Made by a program: the position numbers and the translations under genes
The notes under the pieces: generated by a model
What the model saw: only the letters and a program-made list of their open reading frames with translations
What the model was told of the DNA's origin: nothing
Databases searched by the model: none
In this document: one piece after another, positions 36,549 through 48,811 of the stretch
Layout: each line of letters begins with the position of its first letter
Numbering within the stretch: position 1 is the stretch's first letter
Assembly: GCF_037392515.1 (NCBI RefSeq)
Contig: NC_090292.1
Span: 43,823,747-43,887,746 of the forward strand
Origin: Haliotis asinina
Taxonomy: Eukaryota > Mollusca > Gastropoda > Lepetellida > Haliotidae
Direction of reading: 5' to 3'
DNA: 64,000 nucleotides

Positions 36549-36712
36549 ATACTTACCTGGCACAGGCTTTACAGTGATCCGCAAGGCTGTGGGCCCGGGG
36601 CGAGACCTTTCCATTGCACCTCGGTTTGGTTGACCCCTGCGATCGTCCCAAATGTGGACGACTCGGGTGCGCAATTTATAAGTGTGGGGGACTGCGTTCG
36701 CGCTCTCCCCTT
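36549..36712 (+). ncRNA. U1 snRNA, copy 1
   Basis: U1 pairs with 5' splice sites in the spliceosome. The RNA starts AUACUUACCUG, the splice-site-binding end. Stem-loop I carries GAUCCGCAAGG, where the usual loop is GAUCACGAAGG, bound by U1-70K. Stem-loop II has AUUGCAC, the core bound by U1A. GACCCCUGCGAU and CCCAAAUGUGG follow as in other animals. The Sm site is AAUUUAUAA (36673-36681). The 3' hairpin GGGGGACUGCGUUCGCGC pairs to CUCUCCCC at 36710. Length is about 164 nt, the same as human. This first copy shares only 27 bases of upstream sequence with the others, so it probably lacks the usual promoter element. Confidence 0.95.
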
Positions 36713-36725
36713 GAAAATCAACCCC

Positions 36726-36734
36726 AAAAATAGA
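36726..36734 (+). terminator. snRNA 3' box
   Basis: AAAAATAGA fits the metazoan snRNA 3'-end signal AAARNNAGA and lies 13 bases after the RNA end, as in vertebrate U1 genes. It directs Integrator-dependent 3' processing. It is present at the same place after every full-length copy. Confidence 0.75.
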
Positions 36735-37183
36735 TATTTTCAGTTGACACTTCCCCCACTTCCAAATCACTTGAAGATGATTGTTTTCCCGTGTGTGTAT
36801 GTGCAAACTATGTGTTTTTAATGCGCATGTGTTAATCTGTTTGCTGTGGCAAAAGTATATGTTTAAAGCAAGTCTGAGTTTGATGTATTTCAGATGGGAT
36901 CGCTTTGTCAGCCAGTTGTTGTGTTTGGACTGTCAAGTTGTCTCCCCTGCGTCCCGGATCAGAGATGCACGTGCATGCAGTCTAAATGGAAATAAATCCG
37001 TCTGTGTGTGTTTTTATCTATCAGTAATTTTTTCACAAAGTGAAGGTACTAATGGACTGTTCTGTACAATAAACTGTACGAACAATTAACCTGCCATGAA
37101 ATATATGTGAAGCGTTGATGATGTGACACCTGAATAGGGCAACGCCAGGGTGATGTAAGTGAAAACTGGAACCTGTCCCAAGC

Positions 37184-37347
37184 ATACTTACCTGGCACAG
37201 GCTTTACAGTGATCCGCAAGGCTGTGGGCCCGGGGCGAGACCTTTCCATTGCACCTCGGTTTGGTTGACCCCTGCGATCGTCCCAAATGTGGACGACTCG
37301 GGTGCGCAATTTATAAGTGTGGGGGACTGCGTTCGCGCTCTCCCCTT
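37184..37347 (+). ncRNA. U1 snRNA, copy 2
   Basis: First copy with the full array spacer upstream. The conserved region at -75 to -40 (about 37109-37144) is where an snRNA proximal sequence element would lie. Confidence 0.95.
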
Positions 37348-37818
37348 GAAAATCAACCCCAAAAATAGATATTTTCAGTTGACACTTCCCCCACTTCCAA
37401 ATCACTTGAAGATGATTGTTTTCCCGTGTGTGTATGTGCAAACTATGTGTTTTTAATGCGCATGTGTTAATCTGTTTGCTGTGGCAAAAGTATATGTTTA
37501 AAGCAAGTCTGAGTTTGATGTATTTCAGATGGGATCGCTTTGTCAGCCAGTTGTTGTGTTTGGACTGTCAAGTTGTCTCCCCTGCGTCCCGGATCAGAGA
37601 TGCACGTGCATGCAGTCTAAATGGAAATAAATCCGTCTGTGTGTGTTTTTATCTATCAGTAATTTTTTCACAAAGTGAAGGTACTAATGGACTGTTCTGT
37701 ACAATAAACTGTACGAACAATTAACCTGCCATGAAATATATGTGAAGCGTTGATGATGTGACACCTGAATAGGGCAACGCCAGGGTGATGTAAGTGAAAA
37801 CTGGAACCTGTCCCAAGC

Positions 37819-37982
37819 ATACTTACCTGGCACAGGCTTTACAGTGATCCGCAAGGCTGTGGGCCCGGGGCGAGACCTTTCCATTGCACCTCGGTTTGGT
37901 TGACCCCTGCGATCGTCCCAAATGTGGACGACTCGGGTGCGCAATTTATAAGTGTGGGGGACTGCGTTCGCGCTCTCCCCTT
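37819..37982 (+). ncRNA. U1 snRNA, copy 3
   Basis: No difference from copy 1 noticed. Confidence 0.95.
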
Positions 37983-38453
37983 GAAAATCAACCCCAAAAA
38001 TAGATATTTTCAGTTGACACTTCCCCCACTTCCAAATCACTTGAAGATGATTGTTTTCCCGTGTGTGTATGTGCAAACTATGTGTTTTTAATGCGCATGT
38101 GTTAATCTGTTTGCTGTGGCAAAAGTATATGTTTAAAGCAAGTCTGAGTTTGATGTATTTCAGATGGGATCGCTTTGTCAGCCAGTTGTTGTGTTTGGAC
38201 TGTCAAGTTGTCTCCCCTGCGTCCCGGATCAGAGATGCACGTGCATGCAGTCTAAATGGAAATAAATCCGTCTGTGTGTGTTTTTATCTATCAGTAATTT
38301 TTTCACAAAGTGAAGGTACTAATGGACTGTTCTGTACAATAAACTGTACGAACAATTAACCTGCCATGAAATATATGTGAAGCGTTGATGATGTGACACC
38401 TGAATAGGGCAACGCCAGGGTGATGTAAGTGAAAACTGGAACCTGTCCCAAGC

Positions 38454-38617
38454 ATACTTACCTGGCACAGGCTTTACAGTGATCCGCAAGGCTGTGGGCC
38501 CGGGGCGAGACCTTTCCATTGCACCTCGGTTTGGTTGACCCCTGCGATCGTCCCAAATGTGGACGACTCGGGTGCGCAATTTATAAGTGTGGGGGACTGC
38601 GTTCGCGCTCTCCCCTT
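38454..38617 (+). ncRNA. U1 snRNA, copy 4
   Basis: No difference from copy 1 noticed. Confidence 0.95.
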
Positions 38618-39088
38618 GAAAATCAACCCCAAAAATAGATATTTTCAGTTGACACTTCCCCCACTTCCAAATCACTTGAAGATGATTGTTTTCCCGTGTG
38701 TGTATGTGCAAACTATGTGTTTTTAATGCGCATGTGTTAATCTGTTTGCTGTGGCAAAAGTATATGTTTAAAGCAAGTCTGAGTTTGATGTATTTCAGAT
38801 GGGATCGCTTTGTCAGCCAGTTGTTGTGTTTGGACTGTCAAGTTGTCTCCCCTGCGTCCCGGATCAGAGATGCACGTGCATGCAGTCTAAATGGAAATAA
38901 ATCCGTCTGTGTGTGTTTTTATCTATCAGTAATTTTTTCACAAAGTGAAGGTACTAATGGACTGTTCTGTACAATAAACTGTACGAACAATTAACCTGCC
39001 ATGAAATATATGTGAAGCGTTGATGATGTGACACCTGAATAGGGCAACGCCAGGGTGATGTAAGTGAAAACTGGAACCTGTCCCAAGC

Positions 39089-39252
39089 ATACTTACCTGG
39101 CACAGGCTTTACAGTGATCCGCAAGGCTGTGGGCCCGGGGCGAGACCTTTCCATTGCACCTCGGTTTGGTTGACCCCTGCGATCGTCCCAAATGTGGACG
39201 ACTCGGGTGCGCAATTTATAAGTGTGGGGGACTGCGTTCGCGCTCTCCCCTT
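39089..39252 (+). ncRNA. U1 snRNA, copy 5
   Basis: No difference from copy 1 noticed. Confidence 0.95.
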
Positions 39253-39723
39253 GAAAATCAACCCCAAAAATAGATATTTTCAGTTGACACTTCCCCCACT
39301 TCCAAATCACTTGAAGATGATTGTTTTCCCGTGTGTGTATGTGCAAACTATGTGTTTTTAATGCGCATGTGTTAATCTGTTTGCTGTGGCAAAAGTATAT
39401 GTTTAAAGCAAGTCTGAGTTTGATGTATTTCAGATGGGATCGCTTTGTCAGCCAGTTGTTGTGTTTGGACTGTCAAGTTGTCTCCCCTGCGTCCCGGATC
39501 AGAGATGCACGTGCATGCAGTCTAAATGGAAATAAATCCGTCTGTGTGTGTTTTTATCTATCAGTAATTTTTTCACAAAGTGAAGGTACTAATGGACTGT
39601 TCTGTACAATAAACTGTACGAACAATTAACCTGCCATGAAATATATGTGAAGCGTTGATGATGTGACACCTGAATAGGGCAACGCCAGGGTGATGTAAGT
39701 GAAAACTGGAACCTGTCCCAAGC

Positions 39724-39887
39724 ATACTTACCTGGCACAGGCTTTACAGTGATCCGCAAGGCTGTGGGCCCGGGGCGAGACCTTTCCATTGCACCTCGGT
39801 TTGGTTGACCCCTGCGATCGTCCCAAATGTGGACGACTCGGGTGCGCAATTTATAAGTGTGGGGGACTGCGTTCGCGCTCTCCCCTT
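39724..39887 (+). ncRNA. U1 snRNA, copy 6
   Basis: No difference from copy 1 noticed. Confidence 0.95.
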
Positions 39888-40358
39888 GAAAATCAACCCC
39901 AAAAATAGATATTTTCAGTTGACACTTCCCCCACTTCCAAATCACTTGAAGATGATTGTTTTCCCGTGTGTGTATGTGCAAACTATGTGTTTTTAATGCG
40001 CATGTGTTAATCTGTTTGCTGTGGCAAAAGTATATGTTTAAAGCAAGTCTGAGTTTGATGTATTTCAGATGGGATCGCTTTGTCAGCCAGTTGTTGTGTT
40101 TGGACTGTCAAGTTGTCTCCCCTGCGTCCCGGATCAGAGATGCACGTGCATGCAGTCTAAATGGAAATAAATCCGTCTGTGTGTGTTTTTATCTATCAGT
40201 AATTTTTTCACAAAGTGAAGGTACTAATGGACTGTTCTGTACAATAAACTGTACGAACAATTAACCTGCCATGAAATATATGTGAAGCGTTGATGATGTG
40301 ACACCTGAATAGGGCAACGCCAGGGTGATGTAAGTGAAAACTGGAACCTGTCCCAAGC

Positions 40359-40522
40359 ATACTTACCTGGCACAGGCTTTACAGTGATCCGCAAGGCTGT
40401 GGGCCCGGGGCGAGACCTTTCCATTGCACCTCGGTTTGGTTGACCCCTGCGATCGTCCCAAATGTGGACGACTCGGGTGCGCAATTTATAAGTGTGGGGG
40501 ACTGCGTTCGCGCTCTCCCCTT
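40359..40522 (+). ncRNA. U1 snRNA, copy 7
   Basis: Gene as copy 1. Its downstream spacer has a T-to-A change at 40698. Confidence 0.95.
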
Positions 40523-40993
40523 GAAAATCAACCCCAAAAATAGATATTTTCAGTTGACACTTCCCCCACTTCCAAATCACTTGAAGATGATTGTTTTCCC
40601 GTGTGTGTATGTGCAAACTATGTGTTTTTAATGCGCATGTGTTAATCTGTTTGCTGTGGCAAAAGTATATGTTTAAAGCAAGTCTGAGTTTGATGTAATT
40701 CAGATGGGATCGCTTTGTCAGCCAGTTGTTGTGTTTGGACTGTCAAGTTGTCTCCCCTGCGTCCCGGATCAGAGATGCACGTGCATGCAGTCTAAATGGA
40801 AATAAATCCGTCTGTGTGTGTTTTTATCTATCAGTAATTTTTTCACAAAGTGAAGGTACTAATGGACTGTTCTGTACAATAAACTGTACGAACAATTAAC
40901 CTGCCATGAAATATATGTGAAGCGTTGATGATGTGACACCTGAATAGGGCAACGCCAGGGTGATGTAAGTGAAAACTGGAACCTGTCCCAAGC

Positions 40994-41157
40994 ATACTTA
41001 CCTGGCACAGGCTTTACAGTGATCCGCAAGGCTGTGGGCCCGGGGCGAGACCTTTCCATTGCACCTCGGTTTGGTTGACCCCTGCGATCGTCCCAAATGT
41101 GGACGACTCGGGTGCGCAATTTATAAGTGTGGGGGACTGCGTTCGCGCTCTCCCCTT
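40994..41157 (+). ncRNA. U1 snRNA, copy 8
   Basis: No difference from copy 1 noticed. Confidence 0.95.
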
Positions 41158-41628
41158 GAAAATCAACCCCAAAAATAGATATTTTCAGTTGACACTTCCC
41201 CCACTTCCAAATCACTTGAAGATGATTGTTTTCCCGTGTGTGTATGTGCAAACTATGTGTTTTTAATGCGCATGTGTTAATCTGTTTGCTGTGGCAAAAG
41301 TATATGTTTAAAGCAAGTCTGAGTTTGATGTATTTCAGATGGGATCGCTTTGTCAGCCAGTTGTTGTGTTTGGACTGTCAAGTTGTCTCCCCTGCGTCCC
41401 GGATCAGAGATGCACGTGCATGCAGTCTAAATGGAAATAAATCCGTCTGTGTGTGTTTTTATCTATCAGTAATTTTTTCACAAAGTGAAGGTACTAATGG
41501 ACTGTTCTGTACAATAAACTGTACGAACAATTAACCTGCCATGAAATATATGTGAAGCGTTGATGATGTGACACCTGAATAGGGCAACGCCAGGGTGATG
41601 TAAGTGAAAACTGGAACCTGTCCCAAGC

Positions 41629-41792
41629 ATACTTACCTGGCACAGGCTTTACAGTGATCCGCAAGGCTGTGGGCCCGGGGCGAGACCTTTCCATTGCACC
41701 TCGGTTTGGTTGACCCCTGCGATCGTCCCAAATGTGGACGACTCGGGTGCGCAATTTATAAGTGTGGGGGACTGCGTTCGCGCTCTCCCCTT
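41629..41792 (+). ncRNA. U1 snRNA, copy 9
   Basis: No difference from copy 1 noticed. Confidence 0.95.
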
Positions 41793-42263
41793 GAAAATCA
41801 ACCCCAAAAATAGATATTTTCAGTTGACACTTCCCCCACTTCCAAATCACTTGAAGATGATTGTTTTCCCGTGTGTGTATGTGCAAACTATGTGTTTTTA
41901 ATGCGCATGTGTTAATCTGTTTGCTGTGGCAAAAGTATATGTTTAAAGCAAGTCTGAGTTTGATGTATTTCAGATGGGATCGCTTTGTCAGCCAGTTGTT
42001 GTGTTTGGACTGTCAAGTTGTCTCCCCTGCGTCCCGGATCAGAGATGCACGTGCATGCAGTCTAAATGGAAATAAATCCGTCTGTGTGTGTTTTTATCTA
42101 TCAGTAATTTTTTCACAAAGTGAAGGTACTAATGGACTGTTCTGTACAATAAACTGTACGAACAATTAACCTGCCATGAAATATATGTGAAGCGTTGATG
42201 ATGTGACACCTGAATAGGGCAACGCCAGGGTGATGTAAGTGAAAACTGGAACCTGTCCCAAGC

Positions 42264-42427
42264 ATACTTACCTGGCACAGGCTTTACAGTGATCCGCAAG
42301 GCTGTGGGCCCGGGGCGAGACCTTTCCATTGCACCTCGGTTTGGTTGACCCCTGCGATCGTCCCAAATGTGGACGACTCGGGTGCGCAATTTATAAGTGT
42401 GGGGGACTGCGTTCGCGCTCTCCCCTT
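42264..42427 (+). ncRNA. U1 snRNA, copy 10
   Basis: No difference from copy 1 noticed. Confidence 0.95.
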
Positions 42428-42898
42428 GAAAATCAACCCCAAAAATAGATATTTTCAGTTGACACTTCCCCCACTTCCAAATCACTTGAAGATGATTGTT
42501 TTCCCGTGTGTGTATGTGCAAACTATGTGTTTTTAATGCGCATGTGTTAATCTGTTTGCTGTGGCAAAAGTATATGTTTAAAGCAAGTCTGAGTTTGATG
42601 TATTTCAGATGGGATCGCTTTGTCAGCCAGTTGTTGTGTTTGGACTGTCAAGTTGTCTCCCCTGCGTCCCGGATCAGAGATGCACGTGCATGCAGTCTAA
42701 ATGGAAATAAATCCGTCTGTGTGTGTTTTTATCTATCAGTAATTTTTTCACAAAGTGAAGGTACTAATGGACTGTTCTGTACAATAAACTGTACGAACAA
42801 TTAACCTGCCATGAAATATATGTGAAGCGTTGATGATGTGACACCTGAATAGGGCAACGCCAGGGTGATGTAAGTGAAAACTGGAACCTGTCCCAAGC

Positions 42899-43062
42899 AT
42901 ACTTACCTGGCACAGGCTTTACAGTGATCCGCAAGGCTGTGGGCCCGGGGCGAGACCTTTCCATTGCACCTCGGTTTGGTTGACCCCTGCGATCGTCCCA
43001 AATGTGGACGACTCGGGTGCGCAATTTATAAGTGTGGGGGACTGCGTTCGCGCTCTCCCCTT
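42899..43062 (+). ncRNA. U1 snRNA, copy 11
   Basis: No difference from copy 1 noticed. Confidence 0.95.
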
Positions 43063-43533
43063 GAAAATCAACCCCAAAAATAGATATTTTCAGTTGACAC
43101 TTCCCCCACTTCCAAATCACTTGAAGATGATTGTTTTCCCGTGTGTGTATGTGCAAACTATGTGTTTTTAATGCGCATGTGTTAATCTGTTTGCTGTGGC
43201 AAAAGTATATGTTTAAAGCAAGTCTGAGTTTGATGTATTTCAGATGGGATCGCTTTGTCAGCCAGTTGTTGTGTTTGGACTGTCAAGTTGTCTCCCCTGC
43301 GTCCCGGATCAGAGATGCACGTGCATGCAGTCTAAATGGAAATAAATCCGTCTGTGTGTGTTTTTATCTATCAGTAATTTTTTCACAAAGTGAAGGTACT
43401 AATGGACTGTTCTGTACAATAAACTGTACGAACAATTAACCTGCCATGAAATATATGTGAAGCGTTGATGATGTGACACCTGAATAGGGCAACGCCAGGG
43501 TGATGTAAGTGAAAACTGGAACCTGTCCCAAGC

Positions 43534-43697
43534 ATACTTACCTGGCACAGGCTTTACAGTGATCCGCAAGGCTGTGGGCCCGGGGCGAGACCTTTCCATT
43601 GCACCTCGGTTTGGTTGACCCCTGCGATCGTCCCAAATGTGGACGACTCGGGTGCGCAATTTATAAGTGTGGGGGACTGCGTTCGCGCTCTCCCCTT
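43534..43697 (+). ncRNA. U1 snRNA, copy 12
   Basis: No difference from copy 1 noticed. Confidence 0.95.
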
Positions 43698-44168
43698 GAA
43701 AATCAACCCCAAAAATAGATATTTTCAGTTGACACTTCCCCCACTTCCAAATCACTTGAAGATGATTGTTTTCCCGTGTGTGTATGTGCAAACTATGTGT
43801 TTTTAATGCGCATGTGTTAATCTGTTTGCTGTGGCAAAAGTATATGTTTAAAGCAAGTCTGAGTTTGATGTATTTCAGATGGGATCGCTTTGTCAGCCAG
43901 TTGTTGTGTTTGGACTGTCAAGTTGTCTCCCCTGCGTCCCGGATCAGAGATGCACGTGCATGCAGTCTAAATGGAAATAAATCCGTCTGTGTGTGTTTTT
44001 ATCTATCAGTAATTTTTTCACAAAGTGAAGGTACTAATGGACTGTTCTGTACAATAAACTGTACGAACAATTAACCTGCCATGAAATATATGTGAAGCGT
44101 TGATGATGTGACACCTGAATAGGGCAACGCCAGGGTGATGTAAGTGAAAACTGGAACCTGTCCCAAGC

Positions 44169-44332
44169 ATACTTACCTGGCACAGGCTTTACAGTGATCC
44201 GCAAGGCTGTGGGCCCGGGGCGAGACCTTTCCATTGCACCTCGGTTTGGTTGACCCCTGCGATCGTCCCAAATGTGGACGACTCGGGTGCGCAATTTATA
44301 AGTGTGGGGGACTGCGTTCGCGCTCTCCCCTT
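44169..44332 (+). ncRNA. U1 snRNA, copy 13
   Basis: No difference from copy 1 noticed. Confidence 0.95.
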
Positions 44333-44803
44333 GAAAATCAACCCCAAAAATAGATATTTTCAGTTGACACTTCCCCCACTTCCAAATCACTTGAAGATGA
44401 TTGTTTTCCCGTGTGTGTATGTGCAAACTATGTGTTTTTAATGCGCATGTGTTAATCTGTTTGCTGTGGCAAAAGTATATGTTTAAAGCAAGTCTGAGTT
44501 TGATGTATTTCAGATGGGATCGCTTTGTCAGCCAGTTGTTGTGTTTGGACTGTCAAGTTGTCTCCCCTGCGTCCCGGATCAGAGATGCACGTGCATGCAG
44601 TCTAAATGGAAATAAATCCGTCTGTGTGTGTTTTTATCTATCAGTAATTTTTTCACAAAGTGAAGGTACTAATGGACTGTTCTGTACAATAAACTGTACG
44701 AACAATTAACCTGCCATGAAATATATGTGAAGCGTTGATGATGTGACACCTGAATAGGGCAACGCCAGGGTGATGTAAGTGAAAACTGGAACCTGTCCCA
44801 AGC

Positions 44804-44967
44804 ATACTTACCTGGCACAGGCTTTACAGTGATCCGCAAGGCTGTGGGCCCGGGGCGAGACCTTTCCATTGCACCTCGGTTTGGTTGACCCCTGCGATCG
44901 TCCCAAATGTGGACGACTCGGGTGCGCAATTTATAAGTGTGGGGGACTGCGTTCGCGCTCTCCCCTT
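44804..44967 (+). ncRNA. U1 snRNA, copy 14
   Basis: No difference from copy 1 noticed. Confidence 0.95.
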
Positions 44968-45438
44968 GAAAATCAACCCCAAAAATAGATATTTTCAGTT
45001 GACACTTCCCCCACTTCCAAATCACTTGAAGATGATTGTTTTCCCGTGTGTGTATGTGCAAACTATGTGTTTTTAATGCGCATGTGTTAATCTGTTTGCT
45101 GTGGCAAAAGTATATGTTTAAAGCAAGTCTGAGTTTGATGTATTTCAGATGGGATCGCTTTGTCAGCCAGTTGTTGTGTTTGGACTGTCAAGTTGTCTCC
45201 CCTGCGTCCCGGATCAGAGATGCACGTGCATGCAGTCTAAATGGAAATAAATCCGTCTGTGTGTGTTTTTATCTATCAGTAATTTTTTCACAAAGTGAAG
45301 GTACTAATGGACTGTTCTGTACAATAAACTGTACGAACAATTAACCTGCCATGAAATATATGTGAAGCGTTGATGATGTGACACCTGAATAGGGCAACGC
45401 CAGGGTGATGTAAGTGAAAACTGGAACCTGTCCCAAGC

Positions 45439-45602
45439 ATACTTACCTGGCACAGGCTTTACAGTGATCCGCAAGGCTGTGGGCCCGGGGCGAGACCTTT
45501 CCATTGCACCTCGGTTTGGTTGACCCCTGCGATCGTCCCAAATGTGGACGACTCGGGTGCGCAATTTATAAGTGTGGGGGACTGCGTTCGCGCTCTCCCC
45601 TT
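45439..45602 (+). ncRNA. U1 snRNA, copy 15
   Basis: Gene as copy 1. Its downstream spacer has one extra A near 45716 (GCGCAATGTG), so this unit is 636 bp. Confidence 0.95.
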
Positions 45603-46074
45603 GAAAATCAACCCCAAAAATAGATATTTTCAGTTGACACTTCCCCCACTTCCAAATCACTTGAAGATGATTGTTTTCCCGTGTGTGTATGTGCAAACTA
45701 TGTGTTTTTAATGCGCAATGTGTTAATCTGTTTGCTGTGGCAAAAGTATATGTTTAAAGCAAGTCTGAGTTTGATGTATTTCAGATGGGATCGCTTTGTC
45801 AGCCAGTTGTTGTGTTTGGACTGTCAAGTTGTCTCCCCTGCGTCCCGGATCAGAGATGCACGTGCATGCAGTCTAAATGGAAATAAATCCGTCTGTGTGT
45901 GTTTTTATCTATCAGTAATTTTTTCACAAAGTGAAGGTACTAATGGACTGTTCTGTACAATAAACTGTACGAACAATTAACCTGCCATGAAATATATGTG
46001 AAGCGTTGATGATGTGACACCTGAATAGGGCAACGCCAGGGTGATGTAAGTGAAAACTGGAACCTGTCCCAAGC

Positions 46075-46238
46075 ATACTTACCTGGCACAGGCTTTACAG
46101 TGATCCGCAAGGCTGTGGGCCCGGGGCGAGACCTTTCCATTGCACCTCGGTTTGGTTGACCCCTGCGATCGTCCCAAATGTGGACGACTCGGGTGCGCAA
46201 TTTATAAGTGTGGGGGACTGCGTTCGCGCTCTCCCCTT
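46075..46238 (+). ncRNA. U1 snRNA, copy 16
   Basis: Gene as copy 1. Its downstream spacer runs into the N gap. Confidence 0.95.
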
Positions 46239-46372
46239 GAAAATCAACCCCAAAAATAGATATTTTCAGTTGACACTTCCCCCACTTCCAAATCACTTGA
46301 AGATGATTGTTTTCCCGTGTGTGTATGTGCAAACTATGTGTTTTTAATGCGCATGTGTTAATCTGTTTGCTG

Positions 46373-46472
46373 NNNNNNNNNNNNNNNNNNNNNNNNNNNN
46401 NNNNNNNNNNNNNNNNNNNNNNNNNNNNNNNNNNNNNNNNNNNNNNNNNNNNNNNNNNNNNNNNNNNNNNNN
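46373..46472. other. assembly gap of 100 N
   Basis: Exactly 100 N interrupt the spacer of unit 16. The flanking U1 starts are 492 bases apart here, not 635, so the N run is a placeholder. The true distance is at least 143 bases longer, or longer still by whole units. Confidence 0.98.
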
Positions 46473-46566
46473 CCTGCCATGAAATATATGTGAAGCGTTG
46501 ATGATGTGACACCTGAATAGGGCAACGCCAGGGTGATGTAAGTGAAAACTGGAACCTGTCCCAAGC

Positions 46567-46730
46567 ATACTTACCTGGCACAGGCTTTACAGTGATCCGC
46601 AAGGCTGTGGGCCCGGGGCGAGACCTTTCCATTGCACCTCGGTTTGGTTGACCCCTGCGATCGTCCCAAATGTGGACGACTCGGGTGCGCAATTTATAAG
46701 TGTGGGGGACTGCGTTCGCGCTCTCCCCTT
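46567..46730 (+). ncRNA. U1 snRNA, copy 17
   Basis: First copy after the gap; gene as copy 1. Confidence 0.95.
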
Positions 46731-47201
46731 GAAAATCAACCCCAAAAATAGATATTTTCAGTTGACACTTCCCCCACTTCCAAATCACTTGAAGATGATT
46801 GTTTTCCCGTGTGTGTATGTGCAAACTATGTGTTTTTAATGCGCATGTGTTAATCTGTTTGCTGTGGCAAAAGTATATGTTTAAAGCAAGTCTGAGTTTG
46901 ATGTATTTCAGATGGGATCGCTTTGTCAGCCAGTTGTTGTGTTTGGACTGTCAAGTTGTCTCCCCTGCGTCCCGGATCAGAGATGCACGTGCATGCAGTC
47001 TAAATGGAAATAAATCCGTCTGTGTGTGTTTTTATCTATCAGTAATTTTTTCACAAAGTGAAGGTACTAATGGACTGTTCTGTACAATAAACTGTACGAA
47101 CAATTAACCTGCCATGAAATATATGTGAAGCGTTGATGATGTGACACCTGAATAGGGCAACGCCAGGGTGATGTAAGTGAAAACTGGAACCTGTCCCAAG
47201 C

Positions 47202-47365
47202 ATACTTACCTGGCACAGGCTTTACAGTGATCCGCAAGGCTGTGGGCCCGGGGCGAGACCTTTCCATTGCACCTCGGTTTGGTTGACCCCTGCGATCGTC
47301 CCAAATGTGGACGACTCGGGTGCGCAATTTATAAGTGTGGGGGACTGCGTTCGCGCTCTCCCCTT
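47202..47365 (+). ncRNA. U1 snRNA, copy 18
   Basis: No difference from copy 1 noticed. Confidence 0.95.
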
Positions 47366-47836
47366 GAAAATCAACCCCAAAAATAGATATTTTCAGTTGA
47401 CACTTCCCCCACTTCCAAATCACTTGAAGATGATTGTTTTCCCGTGTGTGTATGTGCAAACTATGTGTTTTTAATGCGCATGTGTTAATCTGTTTGCTGT
47501 GGCAAAAGTATATGTTTAAAGCAAGTCTGAGTTTGATGTATTTCAGATGGGATCGCTTTGTCAGCCAGTTGTTGTGTTTGGACTGTCAAGTTGTCTCCCC
47601 TGCGTCCCGGATCAGAGATGCACGTGCATGCAGTCTAAATGGAAATAAATCCGTCTGTGTGTGTTTTTATCTATCAGTAATTTTTTCACAAAGTGAAGGT
47701 ACTAATGGACTGTTCTGTACAATAAACTGTACGAACAATTAACCTGCCATGAAATATATGTGAAGCGTTGATGATGTGACACCTGAATAGGGCAACGCCA
47801 GGGTGATGTAAGTGAAAACTGGAACCTGTCCCAAGC

Positions 47837-48000
47837 ATACTTACCTGGCACAGGCTTTACAGTGATCCGCAAGGCTGTGGGCCCGGGGCGAGACCTTTCC
47901 ATTGCACCTCGGTTTGGTTGACCCCTGCGATCGTCCCAAATGTGGACGACTCGGGTGCGCAATTTATAAGTGTGGGGGACTGCGTTCGCGCTCTCCCCTT
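47837..48000 (+). ncRNA. U1 snRNA, copy 19
   Basis: No difference from copy 1 noticed. Confidence 0.95.
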
Positions 48001-48471
48001 GAAAATCAACCCCAAAAATAGATATTTTCAGTTGACACTTCCCCCACTTCCAAATCACTTGAAGATGATTGTTTTCCCGTGTGTGTATGTGCAAACTATG
48101 TGTTTTTAATGCGCATGTGTTAATCTGTTTGCTGTGGCAAAAGTATATGTTTAAAGCAAGTCTGAGTTTGATGTATTTCAGATGGGATCGCTTTGTCAGC
48201 CAGTTGTTGTGTTTGGACTGTCAAGTTGTCTCCCCTGCGTCCCGGATCAGAGATGCACGTGCATGCAGTCTAAATGGAAATAAATCCGTCTGTGTGTGTT
48301 TTTATCTATCAGTAATTTTTTCACAAAGTGAAGGTACTAATGGACTGTTCTGTACAATAAACTGTACGAACAATTAACCTGCCATGAAATATATGTGAAG
48401 CGTTGATGATGTGACACCTGAATAGGGCAACGCCAGGGTGATGTAAGTGAAAACTGGAACCTGTCCCAAGC

Positions 48472-48577
48472 ATACTTACCTGGCACAGGCTTTACAGTGA
48501 TCCGCAAGGCTGTGGGCCCGGGGCGAGACCTTTCCATTGCACCTCGGTTTGGTTGACCCCTGCGATCGTCCCAAATG
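48472..48577 (+). pseudogene. U1 snRNA, copy 20, 3'-truncated
   Basis: The first 106 nt are present. The sequence then jumps from CCCAAATG to CGTCCCGG of the spacer, removing 295 bases with the Sm site, the 3' hairpin and the 3' box. The breakpoints share only two bases (TG). The RNA could not form an Sm core. Confidence 0.95.
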
Positions 48578-48811
48578 CGTCCCGGATCAGAGATGCACGT
48601 GCATGCAGTCTAAATGGAAATAAATCCGTCTGTGTGTGTTTTTATCTATCAGTAATTTTTTCACAAAGTGAAGGTACTAATGGACTGTTCTGTACAATAA
48701 ACTGTACGAACAATTAACCTGCCATGAAATATATGTGAAGCGTTGATGATGTGACACCTGAATAGGGCAACGCCAGGGTGATGTAAGTGAAAACTGGAAC
48801 CTGTCCCAAGC

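Noticed and set aside
36713-37183. A second RNA gene (5S, U2, U5, U6) in the spacer
   Set aside because: I found no U6 GTGCTCGCTTCGGC-type start, no 5S internal boxes and no second Sm site with hairpin.
37049-37441. A 130-codon open frame on the minus strand, repeated in almost every array unit, plus 102- and 63-codon plus-strand frames
   Set aside because: They overlap the U1 gene and its spacer and recur only because the unit recurs. No domain is visible, and the U1 RNA explains the conserved part.
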